Source: Burkholderiales bacterium (GTDB taxonomy: Bacteria; Pseudomonadota; Gammaproteobacteria; Burkholderiales; JAEUMW01). Taken from it: a stretch of DNA of 8,228 bases. Within the stretch, counting starts at the first letter, position 1; each line of letters begins with the position of its first letter. The notes beneath the pieces are model-generated. The model searched no databases and was not told where the DNA came from. It saw only the letters and a program-made list of their open reading frames with translations. Position numbers and translations under genes: made by a program. Shown one piece after another: positions 6,667 through 8,228 of this stretch. Location: the NCBI GenBank assembly GCA_016791285.1, contig JAEUMX010000014.1:1-8228 (forward strand), given 5' to 3'.

Positions 6667-7191
6667 ATGCGTTATCGCCGCGCAAACGCCGCCGGTGCAA
6701 CCTACTTCTTCACCGCCAACCTCGCCGATCGCCGCGCGGGTCTGCTCGTCGAGCACATCGACGCCCTGCGCGACGCGTTGCAACGGGTCAAGCGCGCACA
6801 CCCGTTTCGAATCGACGCCATGGTCGTGCTACCCGACCACCTGCACGCCTTGTGGACGCTGCCTCGCGACGATGCGGACTTCCCCACGCGCTGGATGCTG
6901 ATCAAGGCGGGATTCTCCAGGCACATTCCTCGGTCTGAGCGGCGTTCGCCCAGCCGCGTCGCCAAGGAAGAACGCGGAATCTGGCAGCGCCGCTATTGGG
7001 AACACCTGATTCGCGATGAGCGTGACTTCGCGCGCCACGTCGAGTACATCCACTTCAATCCGGTCAAACATGGGCTCGTAAAGCGGACGGTGGAATGGCC
7101 CTATTCGACGATTCACCGGTACGTGCGGTTGGGGGCTATAAACCCGGATTGGGCGTCGGATGAAGAGGAGGAGAGCGGCTTCGGCGAGTGA
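6667..7191 (+). CDS. REP-associated tyrosine transposase (RAYT, Y1/HUH superfamily)
   Basis: This 174-residue protein has the standard RAYT layout: MRYRRANAAGATYFFTANLADRR at the start, the metal-binding HUH motif HLH at residues 58-60 inside VVLPDHLHALW, and the diagnostic GIWQRRYWEH (105-114) followed by DFARHVEYIHFNPVKHGLV with candidate catalytic Tyr127. RAYTs are single-domain Y1 transposase relatives of IS200/IS605 TnpA that bind and cleave single-stranded REP sequences next to GTAG-like tetranucleotides. All key residues are present and the frame is intact, so it is probably active. I chose ATG 6667 because family members begin MxYRR; an in-frame TTG at 6646 would add seven residues, and no Shine-Dalgarno is obvious for either. 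It is divergent from the aminotransferase gene. Two REP pairs flank it. An acidic tail (DEEEES) ends the protein. Confidence 0.92.
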   Translation: MRYRRANAAGATYFFTANLADRRAGLLVEHIDALRDALQRVKRAHPFRIDAMVVLPDHLHALWTLPRDDADFPTRWMLIKAGFSRHIPRSERRSPSRVAKEERGIWQRRYWEHLIRDERDFARHVEYIHFNPVKHGLVKRTVEWPYSTIHRYVRLGAINPDWASDEEEESGFGE

Positions 7192-7209
7192 TTTTTGGGA
7201 TTCGCAGGC

Positions 7210-7223
7210 GTTGGGGTTCGTGA
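7210..7223 (-). repeat. Partial REP duplicate next to REP c
   Basis: GTTGGGGTTCGTGA occurs at 7210-7223 and again at 7226-7239, the second as the distal arm of REP c. The first copy lacks the rest of the palindrome, so it looks like a truncated extra REP arm. Confidence 0.7.
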
Positions 7224-7225
7224 AT

Positions 7226-7255
7226 GTTGGGGTTCGTGACCTCACCCCAACCTAC
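7226..7255 (-). repeat. REP palindrome c, minus orientation, downstream of the RAYT gene
   Basis: On the minus strand it reads GTAG, then GTTGGGGT, a central GAGGTCACGA, then ACCCCAAC: a perfect 8-bp stem. It matches REP a except at four positions. It faces REP d head-to-head with 21 nt between the GTAG motifs. Confidence 0.85.
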
Positions 7256-7276
7256 CGGAATGGCGCCAGATCTTGC

Positions 7277-7309
7277 GTAGATTGGGGTGAACGCCCGTGA
7301 ACCCCAACA
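7277..7309 (+). repeat. REP palindrome d, plus orientation, downstream of the RAYT gene
   Basis: GTAG (7277-7280), TTGGGGT (7282-7288), centre GAACGCCCGTGA, and ACCCCAA (7301-7307) form a perfect 7-bp stem. It is 30/33 identical to REP b. After it, 7310-7392 holds nothing I can identify. Confidence 0.85.
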
Positions 7310-7392
7310 CTCTCGATTCCGTGCCGCATCCGTGACGTGCCCCTTTTCAGATGTCATCCGTCAACGGCCTCAAGAGGTAAAGATGCAAGAGG

Positions 7393-7763
7393 TCAGAGCG
7401 TCCTGGCGAGACGAAAACCCTGGGCGATGTACCGGAACGAAGGAGCGAATCTGCTGCGGTACGCGACGCGGGCGTTCTCCGGCTAGTCGTACCAGGAGCC
7501 ACCGCGCACCACCCGCCGGCCGCAGTTGCCCGACTCCCACGCACTGCCATCGGCGGGCGCACCCTTGTAGGAGTCGTTCCAGCAGTCCTGCAACCACTCC
7601 CAGACATTGCCTCGAAGCTGCCGACAGGCACGGTCTGGCGGCTCCACTGGCTGCCTGAATCTCGAAAGTTCCCGCAATGGGCACCCGGCTCGCCGCCCCA
7701 GGGATAGCGTGTCGTCGTGCCGGCGCGCGCTGCGTACTCCCGCTCCACCTCGGACAGCAATCG
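7393..7763 (-). pseudogene. C-terminal remnant of an FGE/SUMF1-family (sulfatase-modifying factor) gene
   Basis: The reading starts at about 7763 with [15 protein letters not shown], then [10 protein letters not shown] and [10 protein letters not shown], typical FGE-fold sequence. At about 7611 the frame changes: the conserved link of about ten residues between GSFE and GNVWEW (usually P-N-x-x-G-L-Y-D-M-H) is missing, a net 3n+1 deletion. The new frame gives [27 protein letters not shown] and [11 protein letters not shown]. An in-frame TAG at 7483-7485 then interrupts, and PENARVAYRSR…GFRLARTL continues to a TGA at 7393-7395. The N-terminal half or more of the domain is absent. The paired cysteines of true formylglycine-generating enzymes are not seen near the end, as in many bacterial FGE-like proteins. 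It starts 14 nt after the toxin stop, so the truncation joint lies there. It cannot make a working protein. Confidence 0.85.
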
Positions 7764-7776
7764 AGACCCCAGCCCT

Positions 7777-8068
7777 TCAGTCCGGATACTTTTGGTGCTG
7801 GTGAAGCACGCGACCAATCCTGATGCGATCACCGACTATGCGGTACACGATGGTGAATGGATACCTAAGCATTACCAGTTCCCTTGTCCTCGTTACCTGG
7901 CCGCGGCGGCCGATGTGAGGGAAGCGTTGGAGCTCTTCGGCCTTTCGACAAATCTCCGCGATCACTCGGTCAGCAGTGCGCTGACTGTATTTTGGCGTAG
8001 AAGTCTTCAATAGCGAGCAAGTCGCGCGCGGCGCGAACCGACCATTCCAGCCGCTTACTTCGCGGCAC
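7777..8068 (-). pseudogene. parE: ParE-family toxin of a type II toxin-antitoxin module, frameshifted
   Basis: From GTG 8066-8068 the frame gives VPRSKRLEWSVRAARDLLAI, then EDFYAKIQSA, and runs to a TGA at 7970-7972. The remainder, TADRVIAEICRKAEEL, then QRFPHIGRRG, TRELVMLRYPFTIVYRI and RIGRVLHQHQKYP, lies in another frame and ends at TGA 7777-7779. Dropping one base near 7978 joins them into a normal 96-residue ParE/RelE-fold protein. ParE toxins usually poison DNA gyrase, though related toxins cleave mRNA. The gene starts 14 nt inside the antitoxin gene, so the two were translationally coupled. As read, only about 32 residues are made. The one-base break may be true inactivation, which removes toxicity while leaving the antitoxin, or a sequencing error. 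Confidence 0.82.
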
Positions 8069-8228
8069 GCCTTGCCCGCTGAGCGGCGACAGCTGCGAAG
8101 ACCTCGTCGCTGGACTTCCACCCCTCGCGCACGCCTGACTCGAATCCGGCGCGGATGGCTTTCTCGCGCCAGTCGAGATAATCGAGATGCGCGGCGATCG
8201 CATCCCGGGCGAGCCTCTGCGGCGACTC
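8055..8228 (-). CDS. ParD/CopG-like antitoxin, C-terminal part (5' end beyond window)
   Basis: The minus-strand frame is open from the right edge to TAA at 8055-8057 and shows 57 residues. LARDAIAAHLDYLDWREKAI followed by RAGFESGVREGWKSSDEVFAAV and a basic RARRAAK tail resembles the helices and toxin-binding tail of ribbon-helix-helix antitoxins; the DNA-binding strand at the N-terminus is outside the window. It is the first gene of the module and overlaps the ParE-like toxin start by 14 nt, as is common in these pairs. Such antitoxins bind their toxin and repress their own promoter. The visible part is intact. An unrelated DNA-binding family cannot be excluded, but the overlap with a ParE gene supports the call. 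Confidence 0.72.
   Translation of the reverse strand, partial: ESPQRLARDAIAAHLDYLDWREKAIRAGFESGVREGWKSSDEVFAAVAAQRARRAAK

Larger units (their letters stand above)
6538..7309. mobile_element. REP-RAYT unit: transposase gene framed by two inverted REP pairs
   Basis: The RAYT gene lies between two head-to-head REP pairs (a/b and c/d), an arrangement known as a REPtron, with BIME-like pairs. The outer REPs a and c share one centre and the inner-facing b and d share another, so each pair is a mixed dimer, and the downstream pair has better stems. No target-site duplication is expected for this class and none was seen. Confidence 0.75.

Noticed and set aside
6538..7309. CRISPR-like repeats around the transposase
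   Set aside because: There are only four inverted, paired palindromes with no regular spacers, and they fit REP elements with GTAG heads.
7717..8013. A 98-codon plus-strand open frame
   Set aside because: It is antisense to the ParE-like toxin remnant, whose sequence is clearly conserved; no family match is visible in the plus-strand translation.

Overview
The window is GC-rich proteobacterial chromosome, most likely beta- or gamma-proteobacterial. This rests on a MauG-like di-haem peroxidase, a DUF2189 membrane protein, a YbdL/CysK sulfur-amino-acid gene pair and a REP-associated tyrosine transposase (RAYT) with GTAG-type REP palindromes. No rRNA, tRNA or CRISPR array was seen, and the genus cannot be named from the sequence.

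Left part (1-2885): the tail of an unrecognised gene ends at 137. A comparatively AT-rich promoter region follows, with a sigma70-like promoter and a perfect 7-4-7 palindrome lying over the expected transcription start. Next is a large secreted di-haem cytochrome c peroxidase/MauG-family gene with two CXXCH haem sites. Its reading frame breaks in a run of six Gs at 2395-2400; the last ~142 codons continue in another frame to 2829. A strong intrinsic terminator closes the unit.

Middle part (3027-6524): a five-helix DUF2189 membrane protein is followed by a hairpin and then a 116-residue ORF that matches only the last two helices of NorB/qNOR-type nitric oxide reductase. Convergent to these, on the minus strand, is a probable two-gene operon: a YbdL-type methionine aminotransferase followed 24 nt later by cysteine synthase A (cysK). 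Both are intact and act in sulfur amino-acid metabolism.

Right part (6538-8228): a compact RAYT gene is flanked on each side by a head-to-head pair of REP palindromes. The upstream pair occupies the space where the aminotransferase leader should be. Beyond it, on the minus strand, is decayed accessory DNA: the 5'-truncated antitoxin of a type II toxin-antitoxin module (cut by the window edge), a ParE-family toxin that starts inside the antitoxin gene and carries a one-base frameshift, and a C-terminal remnant of a formylglycine-generating-enzyme (FGE/SUMF1)-family gene with a frameshifting internal deletion and an in-frame stop.

The most notable points are the REP-RAYT unit, the three broken genes, the orphan nitric oxide reductase tail and the operator-like palindrome in front of the peroxidase. 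I do not see a convincing undescribed multi-gene system.
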